Positions 24,927 through 38,925 of a DNA stretch of 64,000 bases are shown piece after piece; positions within the stretch are counted from its first letter, which is position 1; the number at the start of each line of letters is the position of its first letter. A program made the translations under genes and the position numbers. The DNA lies in NCBI GenBank assembly GCA_014529385.2, contig CM043945.1, forward strand, positions 2,203,312 to 2,267,311, read 5' to 3'. Under the pieces are notes generated by a model. That model ran no database searches. It was given only the letters and a program-made list of their open reading frames with translations, and was not told the origin of the DNA. The stretch is from Adiantum capillus-veneris (lineage: Eukaryota; Streptophyta; Polypodiopsida; Polypodiales; Pteridaceae).

Positions 24927-25980
24927 ATGTAATGGAGATGGCATATGAAAATTGAGAATAGTAGAATTAAGAGAACTATAGTGAGCATTTTTATGTGACT
25001 ACTTTAAGAACATAGAGGGTGAACTTAATTAGCGGTAGCAACATAACCATTATACTTAATTAACTTGGCATCAACAATACTTTTGCAAGAGAGAGAATTA
25101 GACAACTTGATAACAATTGAGGACCCGATTTATGTGGAACCAGTCCCCCCTCTAATAAGATTTTGTATTATAGATTCTCCCATAAAGAGAGACTTGGTAC
25201 AATGCAATCTTTGTGTTCCTTGTGACATAAGTGATGCTATGAAGATGGAAAGCTTCATACATCAAGAGCATAACATAAACTTTGTAAAATCATTAACCAT
25301 CCCCGGCCTCAGTCCCAAGGCCTCAAATACCTTCGAAGGTGGAGAGAGCTAGTGGGAAATGAGGGTAGGGAAGAGGAAGAAGAATCATTCATAGGAGAAA
25401 GAAATAGTTCCTCACTTATCATCACTCTTCTTGCTTAGCATAGCATAATAGCATAGTAATGAAGATGGAGAATATGGAAAGCTTAAGCATTGAATCATGG
25501 CTCTTGGTTGGATTTGCAAATGATAGCCAAGAGTGTTGGTGTAGGCTCTCAACCTCTGTACTTGCTTGGAGAAGGAGAGGGAGCTCTTGCACTTTCACCA
25601 AGTGAGAATGTGTGAAAAATGAGTGTGTGAGAGGGTGTATACCCCCAAGCACACCGCTAACTTGCCTTGGTTGACCCCCCCCTTGTAGCTGAAGCTTAAT
25701 TATGATTCCTCTAAGCCTAGACAATCACATGCATAAAGCATATCAAACAACAAGGGTAGCATTAGGACAAGTTTCCTCTTGCAAGAAGTTGGTGACCATC
25801 TAGACCGCCATCTTCGTGGAGCCACATCTGTAGAGGAACTTAGTGATTTGCTTGTACACTAAGTCCTTTTCAACCAAGGTAATAGATCCCTGTCCCACTA
25901 CCATATTGCAATGAACATGTCAAACCTTTTATGGAAAACTTAAGGACCTCGCTTCTTAAGCAAGAAAAGAGAAACCAATA

Positions 25981-25992
25981 GCTCTAATGCCA
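25981..25992 (-). promoter_or_regulatory. Degenerate primer-binding site, duplicated copy (unit 2)
   Basis: Identical to the site at 24915-24926, displaced by exactly 1066 bases by the tandem duplication. Confidence 0.6.
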
Positions 25993-26836
25993 ATGTAATG
26001 GAGATGGCATATGAAAATTGAGAATAGTAGAATTAAGAGAACTATAGTGAGCATTTTTATGTGACTACTTTAAGAACATAGAGGGTGAACTTAATTAGCG
26101 GTAGCAACATAACCATTATACTTAATTAACTTGGCATCAACAATACTTTTGCAAGAGAGAGAATTAGACAACTTGATAACAATTGAGGACCCGATTTATG
26201 TGGAACCAGTCCCCCCTCTAATAAGATTTTGTATTATAGATTCTCCCATAAAGAGAGACTTGGTACAATGCAATCTTTGTGTTCCTTGTGACATAAGTGA
26301 TGCTATGAAGATGGAAAGCTTCATACATCAAGAGCATAACATAAACTTTGTAAAATCATTAACCATCCCCGGCCTCAGTCCCAAGGCCTCAAATACCTTC
26401 GAAGGTGGAGAGAGCTAGTGGGAAATGAGGGTAGGGAAGAGGAAGAAGAATCATTCATAGGAGAAAGAAATAGTTCCTCACTTATCATCACTCTTCTTGC
26501 TTAGCATAGCATAATAGCATAGTAATGAAGATGGAGAATATGGAAAGCTTAAGCATTGAATCATGGCTCTTGGTTGGATTTGCAAATGATAGCCAAGAGT
26601 GTTGGTGTAGGCTCTCAACCTCTGTACTTGCTTGGAGAAGGAGAGGGAGCTCTTGCACTTTCACCAAGTGAGAATGTGTGAAAAATGAGTGTGTGAGAGG
26701 GTGTATACCCCCAAGCACACCGCTAACTTGCCTTGGTCGACCCCCCCCTTGTAGCTGAAGCTTAATTATGATTCCTCTAAGCCTAGACAATCACATGCAT
26801 AAAGCATATCAAACAACAAGGGTAGCATTAGGACAA

Positions 26837-27440
26837 GTTTCCTCCTTACCCCTTTGAGAGAGAGGGCTTGATAATATCTAGATATTTGTTGAATTAAACT
26901 AGAAGCTTATTGGACCCCTCTTTAACCCAACCAATATGATTCAAGCACATCATGTGGCTAAGCCTAGGGAGAGCCTGACATGTGTCCATATGCCCCTTGA
27001 GAAAGGGGGTACCCTTTGGGTGAGTGGGAGGTAAAATCAAAGATTGCCCCAACTTTGGGGATTTTCCTCTCCTTTGTAGGGTCTCTTTTTGATTCAAGCC
27101 CCTCAAGCACCTTAAACCCCCCCCCCCCGTGCATGGGAAGCTTCTCAAGCACCATACTCATCAAGCACGACAAGCACCTGAAGTACCTTAGTCCGCAAGC
27201 ACGACAAGCACCTCAAGCTTCGGCCGGGTTCTCACCTCAAGCACAATCCTAGCTTGCCAAAGGTCTAAGGACTTTTAGCACTAACCTTTGGAGGTCTTTA
27301 ATGAAGCTAACCCTAAGGTCTTTAAGCTCCATTAGCTAGCATGCACTTTGACATACCATTTCTCATTTGGACCCTTTGACTTTGGCCCCGTGTTGAAATA
27401 GATCCATAAGTCGCATGTCTATATTCTAACCCTTGTTCCC
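26837..27440. other. Distal part of the gypsy LTR or flank, with CAAGCAC repeats
   Basis: No gene. A C-run (27117-27128) and a degenerate array of CAAGCACGACAAGCACCT-like units (about 27104-27245) are seen. It is probably the continuation of the long LTR, but no second LTR is available to define it. Confidence 0.4.
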
Positions 27441-27559
27441 TTTTATTCCCCCACATCAAGTGATCAATTTAATAGAAGAAAATCATTTGGGTTGGTAAGA
27501 TAGATTTTATGACATTGTAACTATAGAATATGTCTAGAAAGACTTTGGAGGGTAGAAAA

Positions 27560-27622
27560 TGATGTTCTGATTTTTTTTGAAAAAAATCGATTTTTTTTGA
27601 AAAAAATCGATTTTTTTTGTTT
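27560..27622. repeat. AT-rich tandem repeat with foldback units
   Basis: The unit GATTTTTTTTGAAAAAAATC, itself almost a perfect inverted repeat, occurs in tandem. Confidence 0.85.
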
Positions 27623-27989
27623 TTAGTACATGTTTTTCATTTTGAAGGTAAAAGATGCTTTTTTGATCAACATGAGATAGGTTTGGGGCCTTTTAAGGAA
27701 ATAAAATTTGATTTTTGATTTTTTTTTGAAATTTTTAATTTTTTAGTGTATTTCTAAATCCGGGCCAAAATGTAGGGGAAAAGAGGTCAACGTGGTGCCC
27801 CCCCCCCCCCCCCCTCCTCCCTTTCCCTTGGCCACCTCCCTTACCTTCTCACTAGGTAAGAAGCCATCAAGAGGTGTAATGCTATCTTGCCCCCCTACGT
27901 TTTTGAGGGTATAGAGTGTGTCCACCACCCTCTTCCTATTGGTTGGCCTCTAATTAACTTTAATCTCAAAGGGCCCCTAGAGGGTTCAT

Positions 27990-28720
27990 ACTTTTCCTAA
28001 TGTTATGGCATTAGTAGCACTCAATGTTACACATGGAACCATGAGACTTGCTATGAGAATTCTTATGATCCTTATAATCGTCACAATCATGAGTGTGACC
28101 TCTCTCTTTGTGAGATTGTGCAACATAAGCATCACCACTATTGGTAGGCTCAAGAAATCTTCTTGGTGAGTAACTTACATACTACATCATTGCAGACTAA
28201 CTTGCCTTTAGGTGCAAAGTTATTTATGCCTATGAAAAAAGTATTCCATAAGGAAAGTAGAAAGCATAACAAGAAGATAAATTGAACCTCCTCATCAAAA
28301 TTGAGTCCTTGTGATGTCAACTGATTGAAGATAACACTCATTCAAGTGTCCAAAAATGGTGCTACCTTCTTTCATACAAAGATCAAAAGCTTCTTCATCA
28401 AGTAAACCTTATTACTTACACTCTTGCTCTCATATGTACTACACAATTTCTCCCATAAATGCACAAAAAGTAGCTTTGCCAACAATAGTGAAATTAGTTG
28501 ACTCTACAACTTACAAGGTACAAACGAATAGTGGATATAACTTTAATATCAAGTGATTTCCACCGGGCATTTGTGTAATCATTGTTGTCTTGGCATTCAA
28601 ATAATAGTTCCAATTGACCTTTCTAGATCAAAACATCTTGAATTTTCTCCTTCCAATTACTCAAGTTTGTGCCATTGAACTTTTGGATGTCATAAATGTC
28701 CTTCTCACAGCTAGAAGCCA
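27990..28720 (-). pseudogene. Ty1/copia gag relic
   Basis: On the reverse strand an ATG near 28720 starts MASSCEKDIYDIQKFNGTNL, followed by the copia gag landmarks NWKEKIQDVL and FNQLTSQGLNFDEEVQFIFL and the conserved LLTKKIS end. A Cys-x-x-Cys-His zinc knuckle remnant with one stop lies near 28000-28020. It is related to the gag of the forward copia at 47.9 kb (shared NQLTSQ/SQLTSQ and LLTE/LLTK blocks). Truncated after the zinc knuckle. Confidence 0.75.
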
Positions 28721-30345
28721 TAATTGCTAAGTGTCAAATTCATGGCAAAATATTGGGACAATTTTGATAAATTTTTCCCAATAAAAGGAGTAAAATATCA
28801 AATTGAAATGAGTATAAAAAAGAAACCAAAACACAAAACATAGGCATAAAGGGTAACCACTTGCTAGAGATGCATGTAATCTATCAATCTCTGACCATAA
28901 ATGACTACCAACATGGTGTCAAAAGAATCTAGTCCATCCCTCATCTCAATAAAACCTCATCATGACACTCCAAAAGTCTCAACAAAGACTCAAGCCAAGC
29001 TTAGCAAGGACCATCTACTAATCAAGTCTAAAGAATGATCAAGACTATGATAAATGTCAATATGGCTCCATAATCAATCTACAAGGTAGTATCCAAAACT
29101 CATCGTACATAGAATGGACTAATCACTACTATGCATAAACAAGGTCCAATAGAGATGCAAGCATAATCCAATCCTTTTGGGGACAAACTGCAAACGCATA
29201 TAATGCATAAATCGTAGTCCAAATCACAAAAGCATAAAAATGTATTAACCTCTGAGCAAAACAATGCTCACATGCATCCCCCAATGGATCATAAAGTATG
29301 CTACAAAACTCTATAACTACCAAATATAGGATCTATAGCTTGTCCCTATAAACCTATATCCCAATGCTAGTTGTAGAACCTATAGAAGCAGCACACGAAG
29401 CCAGTCTATGGCTATGTACAATCTCATGTGATTTAGATTCATAAACCACATGAGGCATACATCAAGCCAAAATTGATATGGTTGAAAAAAGGTCTTTCAC
29501 GATCCAAAAAACACAAATCTATGTGGCAATCTATGTGCCTATACGCTTATGTGTGTGTGCATATTTGTGGCGGCCAAATGTATAGACCTCCTGCAAACTC
29601 TTGCTCCTACTATGTCTATGAAAAAATTTGGGTCCAAATCTCCACATGTGTCTATCTGCCGGGTCCAAAACTTATATTGCCTCTAGCTCTGCCTCCTAGA
29701 GATATCCACTCTAAGTGAGCACCTTTGAGTTCTCAAAATCTCTATCTATGTGGCTTTGGCTATGTATGGATCTCTTCCTTGACAGTTACAATGTTCCACC
29801 CTATGATATGATTGCCCTTGTTGTCACACATGTGATGCTGGCCGGATTAAGTTGATTATACAAGGCTAATTGAGAGGGAAGGAAGATCTTAGTGATAGTG
29901 TGTTGCCATGCTCTACGTTACACTTATTCAACACTTTCTATTTCCTTATGATTGAACTAAGTTCTTCCTGGTTCTTGCATTAAAGAAATCAACACTATCT
30001 ATGCTTGAACTTCAACGCTCCTTCAATGCTACCTACTTTTTGGATGCCCAACACTAGCTAGCGTTAAAATTTTAATGCTTACTTTTCCCTACAATAGCTT
30101 AGCGCTACTCTGTAGACCCTTTTGTGTAGAATTTGTTAGCGCTACCTTCTATGTTGCCTTGATGTGAGCCTTGGTGCACCAAGGATCTAAAGCTTTTAAA
30201 AACCATTGTCGTGTGCTTACTGTGCAGGGCTTGTAGAGTTCCAAAGCTGCCAAAACCAATTTCTCATGTTGCTTAGGTTCTAGTCCTTAGCTTTATATGA
30301 AGGCCTCATGTATGCAAAATGGTGGAGATGATGCCACTCCCCTTG
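28721..30345. other. Gene-less stretch, possible long copia leader
   Basis: No coding frame of note. It lies between the reverse copia gag and the reverse primer site at 30346, so it may be the leader of that element (unusually long, about 1.6 kb) or unrelated DNA. Confidence 0.35.
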
Positions 30346-30357
30346 ACTCTGATACCA
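30346..30357 (-). promoter_or_regulatory. Primer-binding site (reverse strand, initiator-Met type)
   Basis: The reverse strand reads TGGTATCAGAGT, matching the canonical site except for the last base. An LTR-like TG lies 3 bases away on plus. Confidence 0.75.
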
Positions 30358-30359
30358 GT

Positions 30360-30652
30360 TGAAGAGTGTGCATAAGAGTGTGCTCTAGAAAAGAAGAAGA
30401 TAGGGTGCATGGGTGGAGTCATAGTTTAGCAACAACAGCCATACATTCCATATTATATCGATAAAGAATAATGGAGTTAGATGTTAGAGGATGTATGTGT
30501 GGTTGTTCGGCCGACACTTGGTTTTTACCCCAACACCTCGTCCCTAAAACTCGCTCTCTTTGCCTCCTTCCCACATCCCCCCACCCTTTCCCTATGAGAG
30601 CCCTCCCTTCACAATGAGTTTTTAGTACAACTCCTAACACCTTCCTATAACA
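30360..30652 (-). mobile_element. 5' LTR of a reverse-strand copia element
   Basis: It starts TGAAGAGTGTGC at 30360 next to the primer site and plausibly ends ...CTATAACA at 30652, giving TG...CA ends and a length of about 293 bases. No second copy is in the window to confirm it. Confidence 0.5.
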
Positions 30653-30680
30653 ACCCAGAATTAACACTAGAATGGTAATA

Positions 30681-32004
30681 GGACACTTTTATGTCCTTGG
30701 ACACTTTTGTGTCTTGTTAAGTGACCATTTTGCTTGAATTATTTGAAGAGTATGAAAATGAATTTTTAGGTGCTATATATCCACAAAGTTTCCTTATGAG
30801 CTGAAAAAAACTTATCATTTTTTTTTGAGTATCGATCTCACCATTAACCTTACTCTTGCACAACATTTTTGAACCTAAAATGTGTGAAAAAACGGGTCCT
30901 GTTTTTGGCTTTTTTTCAGTTTTTGGCAACTATACCACTCTAAACTTCATGTTTGTGAGGTTTAGATGGCTAGAGGTTAGGCCTTCATAGTTCTCAACAT
31001 GTTTTGATGCTTGTAGGGAGAGCTAAGTGTTAAATTGAAAGTTATGACCAATTTACAAGAATTTCATAATCCTGTTTTTTGGCCAAAATTAGCACTTTTA
31101 TGATTTTTTTGGTGGCTTTCTTGATATCCAAATTCAATTTTGATTGTGTAAGTGTAATGTATAACATAAAGCTAATCTTCCTTGAGTTTTGGGGGACCTA
31201 ATATGCTATATAGCATAGTATACGATGATGGTTGAGTTTTTTGATTGTTGAAGAATATGATACATTTTAGAGTAGCAAGTATAACTTTCTCAATATTGCT
31301 AGTTTCTTAGGCCAATTGTGTGTATTTTGTAGGTAGTAACCATATCTAATCATAGACTACAAACTTGGCTAGATATTGAGTAGTTTCTATGGGTTTCTAG
31401 AGGTCATAATGTTAAACCCAGTTTTTTCATGTTTGCTGTATTTTGCACTTTATCATTGCCCCCAAGGTTCCAATTGTAAGAGATCCATTATCCTTTTGAC
31501 ATGCTCCATGGCTCCTTTTGAATCCAGAGGCCCAAAGGAAACTAAGAAAACATGTATATAGTATCTGTATTGAGCGTGACTATAGAAACTTTGATGATAG
31601 GTCCGCAGAATGGCAAAAATGAAACTTTTTTGTACCTATTTTTTTTGCCCAAAAAAATTTAGTGAGGTAAAAGCAACCATATGTTTTGGTCACCAACCCA
31701 TTGAAGTTAACGGGGCATTTTATCTCATGGCCTACAAAAATCTCCACTCTTATTTATATGCAATCAACCGTAAGAAATTGCTGTTTTGGGCAAAATGCAC
31801 TGGTCCATCAACTTTGGAGGCTTGTAGTGACCAAGGGATGAGAAAAATTACAAGTTTCTCATTTTTTCCATATGTAGTAGTTACTGAACTATAAGCTCAT
31901 GAAAGGATTTTTCAAAATGAGTGGATCTACTATGGTTTTGGGATTTTTTCCCAAAACCCTGAAAGGACACTTTTATGTCCTGTTAGGTTACCATTTTAGT
32001 GTTA
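30681..32004. repeat. Direct repeat flanking 1.27 kb of gene-less DNA
   Basis: GGACACTTTTGTGTCTTGTT-like sequence at 30699-30735 recurs as GGACACTTTTATGTCCTGTT at 31965-32001, both followed by a similar GTGACCATTTT/GTTACCATTTT. An additional copy of the first 16 bases is at 30681. The interior has no recognised coding capacity. It could be the two ends of a small non-autonomous element or two units of a 1266-base tandem repeat. Confidence 0.5.
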
Positions 32005-32053
32005 AGAACCTCTACATGAAGGCCTTCCCCTTTCAATTGGTGAAAACATCATA

Positions 32054-32096
32054 AACCACTACACGCACACACGCGCACACACATGCGCGTGCATGT

Positions 32097-32173
<77 letters not shown>
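32054..32173. repeat. Imperfect then perfect (AC)n microsatellite
   Basis: ACGC/GCGT-interrupted AC sequence from 32054 becomes a pure AC run at about 32099-32173. Confidence 0.97.
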
Positions 32174-32177
<4 letters not shown>

Positions 32178-32310
32178 AATTTCCATACCTTTCCACTCTT
32201 TTTTATTTGGCCTGCCATACTAGAGGCCTTAGTGTCAATTAAATTTTTGGGGGTCAGCCGGGTGCTCTCTTTGATTGAGGGGACAATTTGTTATCTTTGC
32301 CTGCCAGGCC

Positions 32311-32312
<2 letters not shown>

Positions 32313-32385
<73 letters not shown>
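32313..32385. repeat. (CT)n microsatellite
   Basis: An uninterrupted run of about 36 CT units. Confidence 0.97.
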
Positions 32386-32388
<3 letters not shown>

Positions 32389-32411
32389 CTAACTTTATTT
32401 CAACACACATG

Positions 32412-32560
32412 TGAACAAGGTAGTGTGTGAAAGCTATAAGCTTTGGCTATGGAGGAGGGGGGATGTACATGACCCCTCCTCCATATAGCTCTCACCTATG
32501 AACATGGTAGTTTGTGAGAGCTATAAGCTTTGGCTATGGAGGAGGGGGGCATGTACATGC
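32412..32560. repeat. Direct repeat of about 61 bases with an embedded hairpin
   Basis: Copies at 32412-32472 and 32499-32560 share AGCTATAAGCTTTGGCTATG and GAGGAGGGGGG. The arms GCTATGGAGGAGGGG (32446-32460) and CCCCTCCTCCATATAGC (32473-32489) form a hairpin with a 12-base loop. Confidence 0.85.
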
Positions 32561-32756
32561 AGGATGTCAAAATCTTGAATGTTTGGCTTGCCTCTCTCTC
32601 TCTCTTTCTCTCCCCCTCTCTCTTTTGCCCTTTCTTTCAAAACGTCTTTCTCTCTTTAGCCACTTTTATATTGAGAGCTCTACTATGTCATGCTTCTAGC
32701 ATATGTAGGTAGCTCTACCATACTTCTAATGTGTATGATTCTATCATTACTTCATT

Positions 32757-33072
32757 TCTTGGTTTTTTAGGGAAACCTAAAGGGTTGGCAACATTTCCAC
32801 TATGTATCTCTCTAGATGCAATTGTTTATATCATGCTTGTGGCATATGCAAGTTTCTCTCCCATACTTTTATGGAATATGCAGCTTCTAGAGACCTTGAG
32901 TTCTTTCTTTGTGTTTCTCGGTTTATTAGGGAAACCTAAAGGGTTGGCAACATTTCTACTACGTATCTCTCTAGATGCTATTGTTTTTATCATGCTTGTG
33001 GCATAGCAAGTTTCTCTCCCATACTTCTATGGAATATGCAGCTTCTAGAGAACTCGAGTTCTTTCTTCGTGT
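32757..33072. repeat. Tandem duplication, period about 159 bases
   Basis: AGGGAAACCTAAAGGGTTGG begins at 32769 and 32928. The units match over their full length with a few substitutions and one small deletion near 33006. Confidence 0.92.
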
Positions 33073-33186
33073 GGAGATTGTTCAGGTGTTTCCTTGGTTA
33101 GAATTCCTTGCTTTTGTGCTGCTCTAAGTGAATGTAGATGGTGAGCTTTTGTCCTTCTGACTTTTATGATATGAATTTCATATATG

Positions 33187-34704
<1,518 letters not shown>

Positions 34705-35807
34705 TTCTTCTTGGTGCTACCCTTCTTAGACCTTTTGCAAGACATGTGTTTCATCGAAAAGCATTCCTTCGCACAAGAAAAAATTACTTCTCTAAAAACT
34801 TTCCACTTGCATTCTAATGTTGGGCTGTCTTGATGCTCTATCATGCTTAACATTTGGTCCACCATATCCTCATATATAAGTGCTAGTTTGAATTCTAGGT
34901 GTAGGTACGAATTATTTACATCATGATTGAAGGCTACATGCTCGGGTCTTTTACCACACTTGAGGTCAATACATAACATCCTATGATCCAATTTCAGATT
35001 CCATTCACCAAGTGTAAAGCTTTGTATGCATTCTAGAGTGACTTTTGAAAACAACATATAGTCAATCACGCTATCACCATTGTGCTTTCTACATGTAAAG
35101 TCATTGGTGCCTTGCCATAAAGATACACCATTTGCAATAAGCATTCCAATACTATTGCACATATGTAGAAGTGACTTTCCATAGTGATCCAATCTTTTGC
35201 ATCATTAGAACTTCGAGTATACATGTATGAGTCATCCATTCTTCTTGAGATATGCGGCATGTCGACTTGTTGTGTATCGTGTTGTAACGTATTTGTGCGA
35301 GCATTCATGTATCCAAAGACAATGACTTCACCTTGGTCTTTGTAATGAGCAATGTTTTCCTCTAGTTCAACAAAGAGCTGATCTCTATCCATATCCAAGC
35401 GAGCATAAAAGTTGGAGTCATAGTGAGGAATGTAGCAACCAGCCACAAACATGAGTTGACCATTTGGTGAACTGATTTTCAGCCATAAGTAGTGTTATAC
35501 TTATCTTCTTTGACAATGGAAACATCTTTCAAACCCTTTTTGATCATACTTGCTACGCCTCCTTGGCCTCTATGTTGCTTTTCTTTTTTGGCCCACATCA
35601 AAGAATGCACATCGTATTTCTCGAATCCAAGAATTTGTTGTGCATCATGCTCCCATGTTGTGCATCATGCTCCCATGTTTTGACAAGAAATATCACATTG
35701 GAGTCATTGGTAATCTCATCAATGCCAATTCCCGTATTCCATGGATACCCGTTACAATTCCAAAAGCTTATTCGCAAGCGTGAGTTGGTCTCATAGATCT
35801 TGTGTCC

Positions 35808-36790
35808 CTATTTGTTGGGTGGATATGCATCCTCCTCAAGTGACTTTTCTTCTTGAGATGACACCTTAACCTTCTTGCTTCTTTCCTCATATGCTTTGTG
35901 ACGTGCATTTTGTTGCATAAGAGTGCGATCCCCGTATACATTACAATCCGTTCCTTTGAGATAGATCCAAATATTGTCAAGGATGATCTTTCTCTTTACC
36001 TCATCAACCATGGTACATACAACAGGTCTTTCTCCCAAGCGAGGGACTCCTAGTTTTCCAACTCTATGTGCACCATAAGCCATGATTCCATACATGCCAA
36101 AGTATGTAGCAAAAAAATCTTCAATAGCAACCGCAAGAGATTGGGGTGTTTCCATGCTTTCCTCCTTGATTCCACGAATGATGATGTTTTTGAGCATTTT
36201 TGCCGTTCATGCAATTCTTGAGCACATTCTCTACATTCTTTGCTTGGACAATGGCTTGTGTGATAGGAGATGTAGAAACCACTCATACATCATGTCATAT
36301 TGTATCTATCGTTTTCTCTTTCAATACATGATCACTCTCAACTTTGTTCAAGCGCTCTTTCAGTACATTCATGTCAACAAGAGAGCGCTTACATTCTTGA
36401 ACTTCATTCTCAAGATGCATCAAGCGTGTTGTTTGCATTTCAAGAACCTTCTTGAGGTGCTCATTCTCCACAACAAGAACTCTTAAAGTGCCATTCTCCA
36501 TTGCAGGTGCATGCAACTCTTCACCTTGCTTGTTGACGGTTTCTTGTAATGAGACCAAGTACGCATGATCATTGCCTCCATTGTAGATGATGTGGTTGGA
36601 TTAGCATCCAAATTCCTTGGAGATTTTGCATCATTCTCCAGTGTGGATTTTCCACCCTTGCGAGTTTTGTCCGAAATTGCCCTCAAGTCGGCAGAAAAAA
36701 TGCAAAGTTTTGACAGTTTTTTCAATTCTGAGATGCTATTATAGCAGAGCCTTTCATTGCTCAAAAAAATTCTATCTTTACATCAATGTT
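35808..36790 (-). pseudogene. LINE ORF1 (coiled coil plus L1-ORF1-like RRM)
   Basis: Reverse strand, three overlapping frames. The N-terminal part (36764-36483) is Lys/Ser-rich. The middle (36558-36295) is a heptad-rich coiled coil (LRVLVVENEHLKKVLEMQTT). The C-terminal part (36197-35808) has IIIRGIKEE, YGAHRVGK and RPVVCTMVDEVKRKIILDN, the layout of the L1 ORF1 RNA-binding domain. It lies directly 5' of the endonuclease, as expected for ORF1-ORF2 order. At least two frameshifts. Confidence 0.75.
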
Positions 36791-37638
36791 GTAGAGGGCT
36801 TCGTTCTCTTCAATTGAGGCTATAGATCACCTAAATCGGAGTTCAAAGAAAGAAGTTATGATCAAAAGAGTGAACTACTGTCTACGAGGTCAAAAAACGG
36901 ATCAGAGAGAGAGAGAGAGAATACAAGGGAATTTCATCCAATGAAAATCCCCGAGTTCTACTTGCACATTATTGTTGTAGATTACATATCCCCCTTACAA
37001 CCACCTTCTACACTTAGTTCTACTCGTGTGCATCTTCCTCTCACTCTCCATCCATAGCATTTATCCATGTGTATGGTTGTCTTCTCTAGCCTATTTCTCA
37101 TGGGGTTTCTTGTCATGTTCATCACAATTTATGTCCAATGCAAGATAGCATAAGTCTTTCCTAGGATGAATTCCATGACTATGAGTGTTAATTATAGTTT
37201 TTTGATTAACAAAGCACTCTTGTTGCCTTAATATGAAAGAGATCACATTTGGTTTTCTAAAACACCGGATTCACTTTAGCAAGAGTGTGGAGATTGCTTT
37301 ATAATGACATGAGTATGCATGTGCCATATTTGTCGCCCAACTTTACTATCAATGAGGTGATCACTGTAGGATCAAAATGTTTTGCAACATCTCAATATTT
37401 AGCAGAGCAAGTCAGTTATCAAAAATCTAATTGAGGCTTGTAGTATGGGCTTTGGCACATTTCTTGGATGAGCTAGACCTAGACCCATATACACAAAGAT
37501 ACTTGCAAGAATGAGGCCATCAATGTGCTTAATCATGGGTGCAGGGTTTGTTGTCTTTGGTACCACTTACAAACTTGCGAAAGAAAGCAAAAAGGTGTGG
37601 TTCCTAAAGCCAACAGAAGAAGTGAGAAACTACTCTCT

Positions 37639-37640
<2 letters not shown>
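36791..37640. other. Gene-less stretch upstream of the LINE
   Basis: A short (AG)n at about 36904-36920 is present. No gene recognised. Confidence 0.35.

Positions 37641-37642
<2 letters not shown>

Positions 37643-37688
<46 letters not shown>
37643..37688. repeat. (GA)n microsatellite at the left edge of repeat copy B
   Basis: About 23 GA units, followed directly by ATCATGATAT, as in copy A. Confidence 0.97.
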
Positions 37689-37690
<2 letters not shown>

Positions 37691-38475
37691 ATGATATTAC
37701 TCACTTCTTCTTTAGGTAGCCTTCATTGTGTCAATTTGTGAATGAGGTCATCACTTGCTTTACTAGTTGCCATTATGGTAATGATCTATCTATTACTTTT
37801 TATTTGTAACAATTTGTCCTCCCTTGGTTTGATGGATTGTTAGACGGGTGGCCTTTGAAGTTCACGACAAAAACAAGCATTAGAGAGGTGTGTATATCTT
37901 ACCAGTCGAAGGATTTTGACCACAAAGGATGTTGACTACATTAGCTCTTTGAATGAGTTTAAATTTATGAAAAAAGGCCAAACTCCATAAGGAATTTATG
38001 TGTGCTATTGTACGTTCATGGGACATCATCCCCTAGTGTCTTATGTACATGTTTAATGCTGGAAGTGTATCATTGTAGTAGGATACTAAAAAGATCCATC
38101 CCCATAGAAAATGGGCTTGATTGTAGAGTGGGACCATTAGCACATCCAATGCCTTGTGTGAGCAGTTTTATCAACATTTTGGACAAATTCTGGAGGAACA
38201 TGCAAACATTGTCTGGGTGGCAGGGTGCCTCATGTAATCTTTGCCAAACCTTCGATATTTGAAAGGGAAGATAGAGCTAGATAAGTGATCACCACCTCTC
38301 CAGATGCATTAGAAGCTTGATGAGACTCGAGAGAGGAGATATTTTAGTCATAGGAACAATCCCAAGTGACTTCAAATATTAAGACCGTATGGCTATGTTA
38401 GCTTATTGAGAGAGTATTTTCTCTTGCCTTCTTAAAATTGAGAGATTATTCTCTCTTTCTCTTGAAGTAGGGAGT
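37689..38475. repeat. Dispersed repeat family, copy B
   Basis: Homologous in the same orientation to 10471-11240, including the junction with an AG run, the TTTTATCAACATTTTGGACA block and the terminal TTGAGAGAGTATTTTCTCTT block. It differs by scattered substitutions and small indels, for example a 20-base insertion near 37915. Confidence 0.8.
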
Positions 38476-38791
38476 TACCCCGCTCTCTCTCTCTATCACT
38501 CTCTTTGAAATTTAAAATAGCCAATTATGGTCGTAACTTGTGACTGAGTCGTGATAGGATAATCAGACGTGACTTTGATTGAGCTGTGATAGGATAATGA
38601 TGCACCCTCAACACTAAGCATTATGAACCCTCATCTTCGATCATAGGCTACAAGTCATCATAGTAGCCAATCCTACAAGTCCTACATATTTGAAATGTTT
38701 TGTGTGTGAGAGAAAATTTCAAGTTGGCATTACAAACATTTCATCCCTACAACATTGAAAATAAGAGAAACCAAGAGTTAAAACTCCCAAG

Positions 38792-38813
38792 TTTTTTTTT
38801 TTTTTTTTTGGGG

Positions 38814-38859
<46 letters not shown>
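38792..38859. repeat. T-run, G-run and (AG)n
   Basis: T-run 38792-38809, G-run to 38816, then AG units to 38859. Confidence 0.95.
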
Positions 38860-38865
<6 letters not shown>

Positions 38866-38925
38866 TTATCATCCACAAAGGTCAGCTATGATCCATGCGA
38901 CCAAAACAAAACATTATGTCTATTC
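38860..38925 (-). mobile_element. LINE 3'-end remnant
   Basis: TTATCATCCACAAAGGTCAG and the following GATCCATGCGACCAAA closely match 33293-33340, the 3' end of the reverse-strand LINE, and likewise abut a GA run. This looks like a severely 5'-truncated second insertion of the same LINE family. Confidence 0.55.

Larger units (their letters stand above)
24705..26836. repeat. Recent tandem duplication, 2 x 1066 bases
   Basis: Unit 1 is 24705-25770 and unit 2 is 25771-26836. I found one difference (T at 25672, C at 26738). The motif GTTTCCTC is present at 24705, 25771 and 26837, so the duplication is bounded by 8 bases of microhomology. The unit carries the gypsy primer-binding-like site and the adjoining LTR sequence. 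The identical 95- and 100-codon frames inside the units are LTR sequence rather than genes. Confidence 0.95.

Noticed and set aside
25065-26790. Pairs of identical 95- and 100-codon frames as a duplicated gene family
   Set aside because: They lie in the LTR and leader part of a gypsy element and are identical only because of the 1066-base tandem duplication.
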